Source of the DNA: Cyclobacterium jeungdonense
GTDB taxonomy: Bacteria > Bacteroidota > Bacteroidia > Cytophagales > Cyclobacteriaceae
Assembly (NCBI RefSeq): GCF_010994275.1
Contig: NZ_WMCD01000002.1
Location: 124,001 to 188,000 of the forward strand
Length of the DNA: 64,000 bases
Reading direction: 5' to 3'
Both the position numbers and the translations under genes were made by a program. The notes beneath the pieces are model-generated. The model was not told the DNA's origin. It worked only from the letters and a program-made list of their open reading frames with translations, and did no database searches. Position 1 is the first letter of the stretch. Every line of letters begins with the position of its first letter. Below are positions 1-10,299 of this stretch, piece after piece.

Positions 1-19
1 GGGTATATATCGTTTTCAT
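1..19 (-). CDS. start of an unidentified gene leaving the window
   Basis: Only six codons are visible, read leftwards from an ATG at 19 (MKTIYT). The call rests on context: this ATG sits at the end of a leader repeat in the same position as the start codons of the genes at 29001 and 57886, and like them it begins ATGAAA after an A-rich stretch. Nothing can be said about its function. Confidence 0.4.
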
Positions 20-159
20 CTGTTTATCATTTTTTTTCAACGGTCATAACCTGTCCCGCACCGAAGGTCGGGATACCCTGTCCCGATGTTAAATCGGGAG
101 AATCTCGCATGGTTGATAATCATCCCAGTGTGTGACGGGTACGTCATGCTCGATTTCAT
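20..159 (-). repeat. leader repeat, copy A
   Basis: Read on the minus strand, this matches the repeats at 28771-29000 and 57773-57885. It has a 5' half with the GGGATGATTAT...CATGCGA core, then two hairpins: TCCCGAT-ttaac-ATCGGGA and TCCCGACC-ttc-GGTGCGGGA (one bulge). An A-rich stretch and the ATG at 19 follow. The first hairpin is perfect in this copy. The repeat points at the gene that leaves the window on the left, not at the giant gene on its right. Confidence 0.75.
37..159 (-). CDS. short leader ORF, MKSS/GMII family (copy A, 40 aa)
   Basis: A 40-codon ORF from ATG at 159 to TGA at 37-39. It starts MKSS, and residues 12-20 read GMIINHARF, the core shared by the three related ORFs in this window. 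The C-terminal half (from residue 23) is in a different reading frame from the copy at 28771 because of a one-base length difference between the repeats; that half overlaps hairpin DNA and may be kept as RNA structure. It ends 17 bases before the start codon at 19. A leader peptide is inferred; a non-coding element is the alternative. Confidence 0.5.
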   Translation of the reverse strand: MKSSMTYPSHTGMIINHARFSRFNIGTGYPDLRCGTGYDR

Positions 160-212
160 AACTCCAACGGTTTATTCATCCTATCCTTTTGTTCTCTTTG
201 GCACCTCTACCA

Positions 213-3200
213 TCAAAATATCAGGGTAAAAACCCCCGTTTGCGTCCCGGATTCCCCTGCTACCGAAGTATAATTGATCTTGTACACGTAATTTCCATTG
301 GGACTCAATTTGCCGTTCAGGGTTCCATTCCAGCCCGAATCCTCCTGACTAAAGGAGGAATAAACCAATTCTCCCCATTTATTAAAGATGTGCATTTCAA
401 AATCTTCTATGCCCCTCAACTTGGGCAAAAACTTGTCGTTCAATCCGTCTCCATTGGGGGAAAAGGCATTGGGTATTAAAATCCGGTATGAGGAAACTAC
501 CTCCACTACCCGTTCGGCCTCAGAAACACAACCCAGTACGTCAAAAGTAGTCAGGCGAATGGAGTAGGTTCCGGGTTTGCTATAACTATGCATTGGGTGT
601 TGCTCATTGCTTTTGGTTCCATCCCCAAAATCCCATTCCCAGGTAAAGACATTGCCCAAGGTCTCATCGCTAAACTGCACCGGATCGTTCAACAGAATTT
701 CGCCTTCTACTCCGGTGGAAATGACCGTATATAAAAACGCGGCTTCTGTAAAGGCCAAAGGAAGGGTCACTACCCTTGAGACCTCTACAGAGCAACCGTT
801 TTGATCGGTAACCCTTACTTCCACAACCCCATCTTCAAAAAACTGGGTTTCCAAGACATCTTGGTCACCCGTGTTCCAAGTTATATCGTACTCCCCTGTA
901 CCACCCTGTATTTCAATCCAGGCCTCTCCGGTCAATAGCTTTTGTTCACAATCGGCATCAAAACGGGTAAACAATTCTACTTCCAATGCTTCGGGCTGGG
1001 CTATGACCAGGGTATTTATCTGGGTACAATTGTTGGCGTCTGTTACCAGAACCGTGTAACTACCTGCCTCCAGGCCATTTCTGTTTTGTGTACCCAATTC
1101 GGGAGCATCCGACCAGGTAATCCGGTAGGGTTGTACCCCGCCGGTGATATCCAAATTGATAAACCCATTCGCATCCCCATAACATGCCAGGGTATCGGTC
1201 TGATCAATCGCCACTGCTAAGAGCTCGGGCTCAGCCACGGTGTAAGAAGTTCCGGTGGTGCAGCCCTTTCGATCGGTAACGATCACCGAATAGGTACCCG
1301 GGCCAAGATTCCTAAGGTCCTTGCTTTTCGCACCGTTAGACCATTCATAGGAATAAGGAGCCGTTCCACCCCTTACCTCGAGTAACAGGCTTCCGTTTTC
1401 ATTGCCATAGCAATCCACATCATTTATGGTCTCATAAACAGACAGTATCTCCGGCTCCCGGATCTGATAGGCCACCGTAGTGACGCAGCCCGCCTCATCT
1501 GTAATTTCGGCAGTGTATATTCCAGGCTCCAGCCCAGTGATGGACAACTGGTCGCTCAGCCCGTTGCTCCAGAGCACTTGAAAAGGACCGCTGTTTTGAT
1601 CTACCTGAATGGCGATTAACCCATCATTTGCTCCAAAACAAGACACACTTTGAATGTCTTCCAGACTCACGTGAAGATCCCGCGACCGAATGATTTCGAC
1701 CTGTTCACTAACCGCACAGCCTTTTGCATCTGTCACCTCCACATAATACTGACCTGGACCAAGATTGGATACCGTAGCGGTGGTAGCACCGTTGGACCAT
1801 AAAAAGGTATAAGGTGCCAGGCCGCCACTCACCGTCACAGAAGCTTCTCCCCGTTCTTCGTTAGTACAAATACCTAAATTTCCACTTATGGATACATCCA
1901 TGGGTAGGGTCGGCGGGGGTACTTCGAAAGATTCGACCACCGAACATCCTTTTGCATCGCTGACGGTCACCTCATACATTCCCGGTTCAAGATCGAAAAT
2001 ATCCTTGTCGGTCGACCCGTTGGACCAGGAATAGGTATAGGGAACCGTACCGCCGCTAACTTCCAACTCAATGCTCATGACATCCTCCACGAAACAAAGC
2101 TCAAATGAGCCGGAGCCTTCTACAGTAAGGGCTGCCTCCGGCTCGTTTACCTGAAAGGTATAACTATCAAAGCAAGATTGCGCATCCAGAATAAAGGCAG
2201 TGTAGGTCCCTGCTCTTAAGCCCGAGATCGACGATCCTGTCATCCCGTTGCTCCATTGCACCCGGGGCTCGCCACTACCTCCAGTGATGGTAAGGTCTAT
2301 AATGCCATCCGCTCCCATTTTGCAGGAAACATCCGTAATGGCGGCCATTACGTCAACCGGGTCAGGCTCATCAATGGTAATGTCCTCCACCCAACGGCAA
2401 CCGTTGGCATCGGTGACCTGCACCTGATAACTTCCAGCAGATTTGTTGGAAACGGCACTACTGGTCTCACCGGTAGACCAGTTGAAAGCATACGGAGCCG
2501 TACCTCCCGAAACAATAAGTACAATACTACCGCTATCCTCTCCAAAACAGCGAATATCCGAAACCAACGGCTGCACTGATAATGAAGAACCCGGCTCCCT
2601 TACCTCGTATTCCCTGCTAAGGGTACAGCCGTTGTCATCTTGAATCAATGCCCGATACCTGCCGGCCGAAAGTCCGGTTACCACCGTTCCTCCTCCCACA
2701 TTCGTACCAGTTGCCACTTCTTGCCATTCAACAGAAAAAGGACCATTGCCGCCCGTGATATCCAGCCTGATCTCACCATCACTACCAGCATGGCAGCTTA
2801 CCGGAATCACCTCAGCCGCTACCAAGATGGATTCTGGTTGCTGGATTAAAACCCGATCCCGAATAGAACAACCATTGGCATCGGTAACTACGACCTCGTA
2901 ATTCCCTGGGGCCATTCCGGCCCTTGTGGGCAGGGTGTTGCCATCCGACCAACGGAAGCTATAAGGAGCGGTACCACCCTGGACACTTATTGAAACGGAA
3001 CCATCGTTAGCAGCATAGCAACTTACATCCAAGGCATCCAGATTCATCTGCAAGGGAAGGGGTTCCTCTACGATAACTTCTTGTGGGGGGGAGGCACAGC
3101 CAAAGGCATCCACGACCATTACCTGGTAGGTATTGGCCGACAAACCCGTGGCCTGCATTCCAGGAAGGTGAATTCCGTTTACTACCAGGTGGTAATCGGG

Positions 3201-6200
3201 CCTTCCTCCCGAACCCTGGGCAGTGATTTGACCATTTTGTGAACCAGCACAGGTTACATCTTGTACAGAATAAGTAAAATTCACTGCGGTAGGCTCTTCA
3301 ATTTCGAACTGGTCAACCAGACTACATCCGTTTTCATCAATAATTTCAACTTCATAAAGACCAGCTTGCAGGCCGGAAATGTGGCGACCGGTGCCGATTT
3401 CCAGACCATCAGCATCTTGCCAGCTATAAGTGAAGGTACCCGTTCCGCCCGAAGCCAATACTGTAATTGAACCATCTTCTCCACCAAAACAGCTTACGTC
3501 GGCCAGATTCTCCAGTACCAGTTCCATCGGATCCGGCTCGGCAATTTCTATAGTTTCCATCCAGGAGCAACCTGCAGCATCTACGAGCTCCAAGGTATAG
3601 GATCCCGCACCAATTCCGGCAAAGGAAAGTTCTCCCGGTGCCGCAACCACCTGGGTCTCGGAATTAAAAGTTGCCGTATAAGGTGCCGTTCCACCAGCTA
3701 CCTCTAAGGTTACTACCGCTTCATCACCGGCACAGGCCAACAAATCGGGAAAATCGACAACTACCGTTACCGGAGCAGCAGGCTGTGATACCGTAATCGC
3801 GACATCCTCTGACCGACAGGTTCCATTCATTGCAAAAGCGGTATAGGTGCCGGCACTGAGTCCTTCGATACTTGTACCTATAATTTCCACCCCATTAAAA
3901 AATAGCCGGTAATCGGCACCGATACCCCCGGAAGGCGATAACTCCACCCTTCCGTCACTACCTCCATAACAAGACACAGCAGTAACATTAGTGCCAAGTA
4001 CGACGGCAGCTGGTTCTTCGACTACCAAGGTATCTGTGAGATCTGAACAAGCACCGTCTGCTATGGCGTACCGATAATACCCGGGACCGATGTTTACCAG
4101 AAGACTTTCATCTTCCCAAGATGGCATGGAAGTGTATACATTTCCATCGGGAGAAAATTCCCAGGTAATGGCATAAGGCTGCCTTCCGCCAGTAATCTGA
4201 AGATCAATGGAGGTACTCCCTCCAAAACAATTAATGGCCGGAACGGTAGCCGCTGCCTGCAAGGGCAAGGGTTGTTGAAGGGTTCTTTGAGGGAGATCAA
4301 TCGAACAGCCATTGGCATCTCTCACCTGTGGTTGGTAGGATATGTCCGCACTAAGTCCGTCAAATAGAAGAACTTCATTTTCAGCTGCCGTATAGGTGTT
4401 TCCGTTAAAATCAATCGTATAAGGAGCCGTACCCCCTTCCACGGTAAGGGAAAGACGGCCGTCCGCAGATTCGTGACAACTCAAATCCTCCCAGGAATAG
4501 TCGACCACAGATAGGGGTTCCAGGGGCTGCCCAATCGTAACAAATTGTTCTTCAGATACACAGCCATTAATATTATCTTGCGCATAAACGGCATAGGTGC
4601 CTGCCTGCGCCATAAAAGTACTGCCAAAAATTTGAGCTCCATTGACAAAAAAAGTAAAGCTGTCCTTTCCAGGCGCACTTGCATTAAGGTCCACCGGCAC
4701 GGCTTCACCGTAACAGGCAATCGCCCCGGCAGAATAGGTAAGGGTAATCTCCGAAGCATCCGATACGGTAACTTCATCGGTCAATTCCACACAGGATACT
4801 GCATCTGTAACAGTATACCGATAATCCCCGGGAGGAATACCCGTGAGTCGGTTTTGAGTTTCCGGAAGCAGCTCCCAGGCACCTCCACCAGGATTAAATT
4901 TTTCCCAGGTATAGGTATAAGGTAAAGTACCGCCGCTTACAGTAAGTTCCAGCGCAGTTGTACCACCGGCACAAAGAATGATTCCGGCCTCCAAATCCGC
5001 CGCAAGAGGATTAGGTTCCATTACTGTATAGCTTTCTGCCACAAAACATTTATCATTCTGATCCCAAACCTCCAGGGTGTACGTTCCGGCAGCCAAACCG
5101 ATAAATTCATAGGCTGTTTCTGCCAGTAATCCGGTCATGGGTAAAGATGCTCCGGCCTCAGGAACCAGCATTACGCGATATTGCGGAGTTCCGCCCGAAA
5201 GTTCGAAAAGCAAAGAACCAGAAGATTCTCCGTTACAAATAGCAGGCGTCGTTTCTACCCGATCAATCGCTAATGGGCGTGCTGGCTCGGTTAGTTCAAT
5301 TACCTGGACTTCGGATTGACAACCCAGGTTATCCTGAAGCCAGACTTGATATACTCCGGGAAGTAAATTAATAAACGTGGTTTGATTCCCTTGATTTGCA
5401 CCATTGATCCATACCGAATAAGCCCTTCCCGATTGGACGACAGGGTCTTCAATTTCCAGCAGGCCATCGGCAGCGCCAAAACAGGAAATATTCTGAAAAG
5501 ATGTCGTAAAAGAAGGCCTCACAACGGCATTCATGGTAAAGTTTCCTTCAATTACCGGGCAGGAAGGATCTTCCAGGCTCCAGGCATAGGTTCCTGGAGA
5601 AAGATTTTCAAAGTTGTACGTTCCGGAGACTTCATTTTCATGTAATTGAGAATACCCATTAGTTGAAGACACCGACAGTCTTTTTCCTGGGTTACCTCCG
5701 GAAAAGGTAATGGAAAATGTTCCCGTATCATCCGCACATTGGGGTTGATTCTGATCCACTGTGTGAAGAATAGGTTCGGGGCTGGTAATTTCGTATTCTG
5801 GTGAACTTACCGTACAACCACCGGCGTAAATCAGTTCGACAAAATAGGTTCCGGCAATCAGATTGGTTAAACTGGCCGTAGCAATGGGACTTTTCCCTCC
5901 CAGAGCTGTTTTACGGTACCATTGCGAAGTATATCCCCCGCTACCTCCAGAAATACTAAACGAGATAGCCCCATCATCCGCACCAAAACAGGAAACGTGG
6001 CTGATGATTTCGGCATCAATCACAGGCGGATTAGGTTCATCAATGGTAATAACTGAAAAATCCTGACAACCTGAGGCGTCATCAACTCGCACATCGTAAT
6101 CCCCAGCCGGCAAACCTGCCAGAATGGAACTGGAGGCTTCCTCCCATACTCCACTGTTTCGTACATAATAATTGTATCCGGGAACCCCGCCAGTGGCTGA

Positions 6201-9200
6201 AAGAAAAATGATCCCATTTTCACCGGGGCATGCAGCATCCTGAGAATTGGTTACCAATTGCAAGGGACTGGCAGGACCCGGCACAAGAATGGTTTCGGTA
6301 ACGGTACAACTTGCTCCGCTACTGTATTCAATTCGATAATAGCCGGGACTCAAACCGCCTACCTGATTTACATTTTCGGCAACGATGGTCTCCGTGGACA
6401 GTTCCACCCATTTACTACTCGCAGAAAGTGGGTTTCCCCCGCTAAATGCCACCTCGATCCCACCATCGTCCAATCCACAAGTAGGTTCAGTCACCTGTAT
6501 CAGGTCAATCTCTAATTCTTGGGGTTGCTCAATTAAGAGATTATCCAGACGAAAGCTACATCCATTGGCATCAGTTACGGTCACTCCGTAAGAACCCTCT
6601 CCCAAATTTGTAGGATTTTGATTGATAAAACCATGATCCCAATCGAAAAAGTAAACGCCTGTTCCTCCGGTCACTTCAATGGTAATCCGACCATCATTCC
6701 TGCCAAAACAAGATACGTCTTCCTTTTCCAATAGCTGCACCTGCAAAGGCGCCGGTGCATCCAACGGTATTTCCAGGATGCTAACGCAGGAATTTTCATC
6801 CTCCACCACAGCCCTGTAAGTCCCTGCTACGATGCCGGAAAGGGTTAACGAAGACCCGGGAAAAGGAACAAAAACTCCGGGTGAAACTTCTTCCTCCCAG
6901 GATATAAGGTAAGAGGGCTTCCCCCCTCCTACTTGAATTTCTATGCGCCCATTTTCTGCATCGTGACAGGAGGGTGAAACTTTGTTTAATAAACTTACTC
7001 CCAAAGCCGCGGCAGGCTGCCTGACCAATATATCACTTAACTGCTCCCAACATCCGTTTTCATCCGACACCGTAACCTGATACAGGCCGGCAGCAAGACC
7101 GCTGGGATTTTGCTGAACTGAAGTGAATCCATCCGGACCAGTCCAGGAGAAGGTATAAGCCCCCGTACCGCCCTGTACCAACACCGAAATGGCTCCCGTA
7201 CTTTCCCCAAAACAGGAAACGTCTACCGGATCCCCATCCAGGTCAAGTTGCAACGCTGGTGTTTCCGGAATGGTAAACGTTTCCAGTAATTCACAGGAAG
7301 GGTTGGCAACATCAGTTACCTTCAATAAATACTCACCAGGTCCTCGATTGGGTAAATCTTCAGTACTGGCAATAACAGTCGCTGGCGCCGAAGAGCGAAA
7401 CCATTCGAAGGTAAAACTGCCCGAGCCACCGCTAACGTCCACCATGATACCTCCATTTCCCTGACCAAAGCAAGTTTCCGGAAGAAGCTGCACATTTGAA
7501 ACCTGGATAGCAGGAGGCGATTCAATATCAAAATTTATATTGGGTACTGTACAACCCCGGGTATCAACCAGACTTATGAAATTATTCAATCCGGCTGGCA
7601 AACCGAAAAATTCGATTTGGGACCCGGAGGTGGTTTGGGGAATTCCTCCGTTAAGAGAGAAGGTATAGGGTGCGGTCCCTCCACTTACTGTAAAAGAGAT
7701 ACTTCCGTCACTAAGTCCGAAACAAGTAACATCTGCGATAACTGGAATACCGGTCTGAAGTGGAGCTGGCTCATCCAGATCATAATCCTGGTAAACAGTA
7801 CAGGAGTTCTGATCGATAGCCTGCAAGCGGTACCTACCTCCCGAAAGATTAAGCAGTGAAAGCCCGGTTTCCCCCGGCAGATCTTCGAATGTCCCACTTA
7901 TTACCTTTTGCCATTGGTACTGGTACGATCCGGTTCCTCCCGTCACCGAAAGTCCTGAAATCGCTCCGTCGCCCGACCCTGCGCAATTTACTGGAGTTAT
8001 CTCCAAATTAGTTTCATCAATAGCAAGCTGGTCGGGATCATCCAATGTAAGAAACTCGGTGATCGAACAGCTCCCGGAATAAGTGATTTGTACCTGGTAT
8101 TGATCTGCAGATAGCCGGTCAAAAATCAGGTCATTTCCGGTTTGGATTTCTCCATCAACTGTAACAGTGAAGGTGGTAGAAGCATCGTGAATTTGCACAC
8201 GAATACGACCATCCGACGCCCCGAAACAACTTGGCTCTGTGAGGGAATAAGTAACATCCGGGGCATCGGGAACAGGTACATCCACGTATAATACATGCTC
8301 GCAGCCTTCGTCATCCCGAATAGTCACTGAATTCGTTCCAGCTGGAAGTTGATTCGCTTCGGCCCCGGTTTCTCCATTACTCCACTCCAGGGAATAATTG
8401 CCCCAGCCCCCCTGAAGGCCTGTAACGCTTGCAGATCCATCATTGGCACCTACACAGGTCAGGCCGGAGAGTAAATCGATCGACCCGCTTATCGCTTCGG
8501 GTGGTCCGTCCACCGTAATCGGCACATCAACAAAGCAACCTCCACTGTCTGAAACCCGTACCGAATAATTTCCGGGAGCAAGCCCGGTTGCAGTTCTACC
8601 GGTTTGTCCATCACTCCACAAATAGGAGTACCCTCCCCAGCCCCCAGTCCGTGCGACGGAAGCGGTACCGTTTTCTTCACCGAAACATATTTCCGGCGTA
8701 CTGCTAACTGTGGCCGTCAAGGCAGCAACCGGGGAATCGATACCCACAGTGTAGGTAAGCGAACATTCCGGATAATCGCCCCCACCATGCCGAACAATGA
8801 CCGTATAGTCTCCAGCAGGCAATCCCGAAAAATCAGCCTCTCCCGATAAAGCTCCGATGGACACCACCTGATCGCTGAAAACCGGGGTATTGCCGGAATC
8901 CAGAATGTCTACAATGATTTCATCGGGCGGAAAAGCAAAACCCATAAAAAGGCGCTCAGATTCCAGATGGATGATGCCATCCGATGCACCAAAACAACTG
9001 ATTGCAGAACTGCTCAGGTCAAAATCCAAAAGCTGCTCGTCAGCAATATTAAAAACCAGTTCCTCCGGACAATCCTCCAGCCGGTAATCATCGGTTATTT
9101 CCAGCACGTAATCACCGGCTTCCAGTTGCTCATACCGAATTTCTCCTGAGGAAGCTGGAAGCCAGGAAGTGGCATAGCTCCCGTTTGCCCTCCTGATTCG

Positions 9201-9911
9201 AAAGGCCACATCACCTGCATAGTCCGAAACATCGAATCGGATTCCACCATTTGCTTCACAGGTTTCTGCTAAAGTACCGGGGCCACTATTTGGAGCCACT
9301 ACCAATGGGTCCACTTCCTCAATGGTAACGCTGGTCAATTCTTTACAACCGGAGGCATCAATCACTTCTACCAGGTAATCTCCGGCCGGAACGCCGTTAA
9401 GGTCCAGGTTTCTACCACTCAGGACGGTAGTCAAAACCACCGCTCCTACTTCATCAAAAAAATTAACGGTAAAAGGTGCTATCCCATTTTCAATAGTGCC
9501 GTAAACCTGTCCAAAAGTTTCTCCTTCACATTCCTGATTTTCTTCGTAAAGAATATTTAAAATAAAATTCGTACTTCCCGAAAAATTGATGGTCTCCGTG
9601 TATGTATTTCCATCGCTATCAGTTACCGTCAGGTTGTAATCCCCACCCTGAGCCTGCTCAATGGTACTCATTTCGTCTTCCCCTAAATCTACATCCGTCT
9701 GGATAACGTTTCCCTCATAACTCCAAACATAGGTATAGGGAGCAACTCCATTTCGTACCCGGATGGATGCCATTTTTTCGCACTCTGAAAATTGGAAAAC
9801 ATCCCGGATAATGGGAGCCGCACCCGCCTCTTTCATTCCCGAAAGCAAAAACAGGCCTATCCAAATACAAAGTACGCTATGTGGGAAACGGATAATCATT
9901 GAAAACTCCAT
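213..9911 (-). CDS. giant SprB-repeat cell-surface protein with T9SS type B C-terminal domain
   Basis: A 3232-residue secreted protein. Residues 1-31 form a signal peptide (hydrophobic core, then KEAGA). From about residue 100 to 3070 come roughly three dozen beta-rich repeats of 75-80 residues, of the type 'VSCFGxxDGSI...GGTxPYxYxWSNG...GLxxGxYxVxVTDxxGC', as in the Flavobacterium gliding adhesin SprB. A PKD domain (WEWDFGDG) lies near 3080-3130. The last ~93 residues are the gliding-motility-associated C-terminal domain (IPNAFSPNGDGLND, FNKWGELVY), a type IX secretion signal. Residue 5 is an alternative start. It stands alone, with no gliding or T9SS machinery gene nearby. Surface display is well supported; a role in gliding or adhesion is inference. 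Confidence 0.93.
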   Translation of the reverse strand: MEFSMIIRFPHSVLCIWIGLFLLSGMKEAGAAPIIRDVFQFSECEKMASIRVRNGVAPYTYVWSYEGNVIQTDVDLGEDEMSTIEQAQGGDYNLTVTDSDGNTYTETINFSGSTNFILNILYEENQECEGETFGQVYGTIENGIAPFTVNFFDEVGAVVLTTVLSGRNLDLNGVPAGDYLVEVIDASGCKELTSVTIEEVDPLVVAPNSGPGTLAETCEANGGIRFDVSDYAGDVAFRIRRANGSYATSWLPASSGEIRYEQLEAGDYVLEITDDYRLEDCPEELVFNIADEQLLDFDLSSSAISCFGASDGIIHLESERLFMGFAFPPDEIIVDILDSGNTPVFSDQVVSIGALSGEADFSGLPAGDYTVIVRHGGGDYPECSLTYTVGIDSPVAALTATVSSTPEICFGEENGTASVARTGGWGGYSYLWSDGQTGRTATGLAPGNYSVRVSDSGGCFVDVPITVDGPPEAISGSIDLLSGLTCVGANDGSASVTGLQGGWGNYSLEWSNGETGAEANQLPAGTNSVTIRDDEGCEHVLYVDVPVPDAPDVTYSLTEPSCFGASDGRIRVQIHDASTTFTVTVDGEIQTGNDLIFDRLSADQYQVQITYSGSCSITEFLTLDDPDQLAIDETNLEITPVNCAGSGDGAISGLSVTGGTGSYQYQWQKVISGTFEDLPGETGLSLLNLSGGRYRLQAIDQNSCTVYQDYDLDEPAPLQTGIPVIADVTCFGLSDGSISFTVSGGTAPYTFSLNGGIPQTTSGSQIEFFGLPAGLNNFISLVDTRGCTVPNINFDIESPPAIQVSNVQLLPETCFGQGNGGIMVDVSGGSGSFTFEWFRSSAPATVIASTEDLPNRGPGEYLLKVTDVANPSCELLETFTIPETPALQLDLDGDPVDVSCFGESTGAISVLVQGGTGAYTFSWTGPDGFTSVQQNPSGLAAGLYQVTVSDENGCWEQLSDILVRQPAAALGVSLLNKVSPSCHDAENGRIEIQVGGGKPSYLISWEEEVSPGVFVPFPGSSLTLSGIVAGTYRAVVEDENSCVSILEIPLDAPAPLQVQLLEKEDVSCFGRNDGRITIEVTGGTGVYFFDWDHGFINQNPTNLGEGSYGVTVTDANGCSFRLDNLLIEQPQELEIDLIQVTEPTCGLDDGGIEVAFSGGNPLSASSKWVELSTETIVAENVNQVGGLSPGYYRIEYSSGASCTVTETILVPGPASPLQLVTNSQDAACPGENGIIFLSATGGVPGYNYYVRNSGVWEEASSSILAGLPAGDYDVRVDDASGCQDFSVITIDEPNPPVIDAEIISHVSCFGADDGAISFSISGGSGGYTSQWYRKTALGGKSPIATASLTNLIAGTYFVELIYAGGCTVSSPEYEITSPEPILHTVDQNQPQCADDTGTFSITFSGGNPGKRLSVSSTNGYSQLHENEVSGTYNFENLSPGTYAWSLEDPSCPVIEGNFTMNAVVRPSFTTSFQNISCFGAADGLLEIEDPVVQSGRAYSVWINGANQGNQTTFINLLPGVYQVWLQDNLGCQSEVQVIELTEPARPLAIDRVETTPAICNGESSGSLLFELSGGTPQYRVMLVPEAGASLPMTGLLAETAYEFIGLAAGTYTLEVWDQNDKCFVAESYTVMEPNPLAADLEAGIILCAGGTTALELTVSGGTLPYTYTWEKFNPGGGAWELLPETQNRLTGIPPGDYRYTVTDAVSCVELTDEVTVSDASEITLTYSAGAIACYGEAVPVDLNASAPGKDSFTFFVNGAQIFGSTFMAQAGTYAVYAQDNINGCVSEEQFVTIGQPLEPLSVVDYSWEDLSCHESADGRLSLTVEGGTAPYTIDFNGNTYTAAENEVLLFDGLSADISYQPQVRDANGCSIDLPQRTLQQPLPLQAAATVPAINCFGGSTSIDLQITGGRQPYAITWEFSPDGNVYTSMPSWEDESLLVNIGPGYYRYAIADGACSDLTDTLVVEEPAAVVLGTNVTAVSCYGGSDGRVELSPSGGIGADYRLFFNGVEIIGTSIEGLSAGTYTAFAMNGTCRSEDVAITVSQPAAPVTVVVDFPDLLACAGDEAVVTLEVAGGTAPYTATFNSETQVVAAPGELSFAGIGAGSYTLELVDAAGCSWMETIEIAEPDPMELVLENLADVSCFGGEDGSITVLASGGTGTFTYSWQDADGLEIGTGRHISGLQAGLYEVEIIDENGCSLVDQFEIEEPTAVNFTYSVQDVTCAGSQNGQITAQGSGGRPDYHLVVNGIHLPGMQATGLSANTYQVMVVDAFGCASPPQEVIVEEPLPLQMNLDALDVSCYAANDGSVSISVQGGTAPYSFRWSDGNTLPTRAGMAPGNYEVVVTDANGCSIRDRVLIQQPESILVAAEVIPVSCHAGSDGEIRLDITGGNGPFSVEWQEVATGTNVGGGTVVTGLSAGRYRALIQDDNGCTLSREYEVREPGSSLSVQPLVSDIRCFGEDSGSIVLIVSGGTAPYAFNWSTGETSSAVSNKSAGSYQVQVTDANGCRWVEDITIDEPDPVDVMAAITDVSCKMGADGIIDLTITGGSGEPRVQWSNGMTGSSISGLRAGTYTAFILDAQSCFDSYTFQVNEPEAALTVEGSGSFELCFVEDVMSIELEVSGGTVPYTYSWSNGSTDKDIFDLEPGMYEVTVSDAKGCSVVESFEVPPPTLPMDVSISGNLGICTNEERGEASVTVSGGLAPYTFLWSNGATTATVSNLGPGQYYVEVTDAKGCAVSEQVEIIRSRDLHVSLEDIQSVSCFGANDGLIAIQVDQNSGPFQVLWSNGLSDQLSITGLEPGIYTAEITDEAGCVTTVAYQIREPEILSVYETINDVDCYGNENGSLLLEVRGGTAPYSYEWSNGAKSKDLRNLGPGTYSVIVTDRKGCTTGTSYTVAEPELLAVAIDQTDTLACYGDANGFINLDITGGVQPYRITWSDAPELGTQNRNGLEAGSYTVLVTDANNCTQINTLVIAQPEALEVELFTRFDADCEQKLLTGEAWIEIQGGTGEYDITWNTGDQDVLETQFFEDGVVEVRVTDQNGCSVEVSRVVTLPLAFTEAAFLYTVISTGVEGEILLNDPVQFSDETLGNVFTWEWDFGDGTKSNEQHPMHSYSKPGTYSIRLTTFDVLGCVSEAERVVEVVSSYRILIPNAFSPNGDGLNDKFLPKLRGIEDFEMHIFNKWGELVYSSFSQEDSGWNGTLNGKLSPNGNYVYKINYTSVAGESGTQTGVFTLIF

Positions 9912-10299
9912 TTGATTAGACAGGCAAATTCTGATCGAATTACTACTCTCCTGAACCAGAGAGAAGTAACGGTTCGGCTTTGCTACTCGCCTTTCCTTTT
10001 ACTCCAGTTTTTCTGCATTTTATTTTACCTAAAAAGTATTTTACTTTTTGATAATAAGTAATATTCATTTTACATATACTAAAATATATATGGTAAAATA
10101 TAATTACTTTAAGTAATTAATTGAATAATTTAATAGTAACAAAGGAGTTGTGAAAAAAATATAAAGCCTGATAATCAGTCGGATTACTGCGGGAAATAAA
10201 GAAAAACAGAAAGCCGCATTTATGGATATAGCAGCGACAAAAAAAACAATGAGAAAGTCAAAAAAATGATTTTGTAAGGGGGTATCTGCATCGAAAGTT
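9912..10299. other. AT-rich intergenic region upstream of the giant surface-protein gene
   Basis: About 390 bases holding the 5' region of the giant minus-strand gene. 10020-10140 is very AT-rich (runs of TAAA, ATATAT, TTTAAGTAATTAATTG). I found no convincing TTG/TAnnTTTG pair and no protein-like ORF. The low-complexity minus-strand reading frame near 10104-10349 overlaps the next gene and is not credible. Confidence 0.5.
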
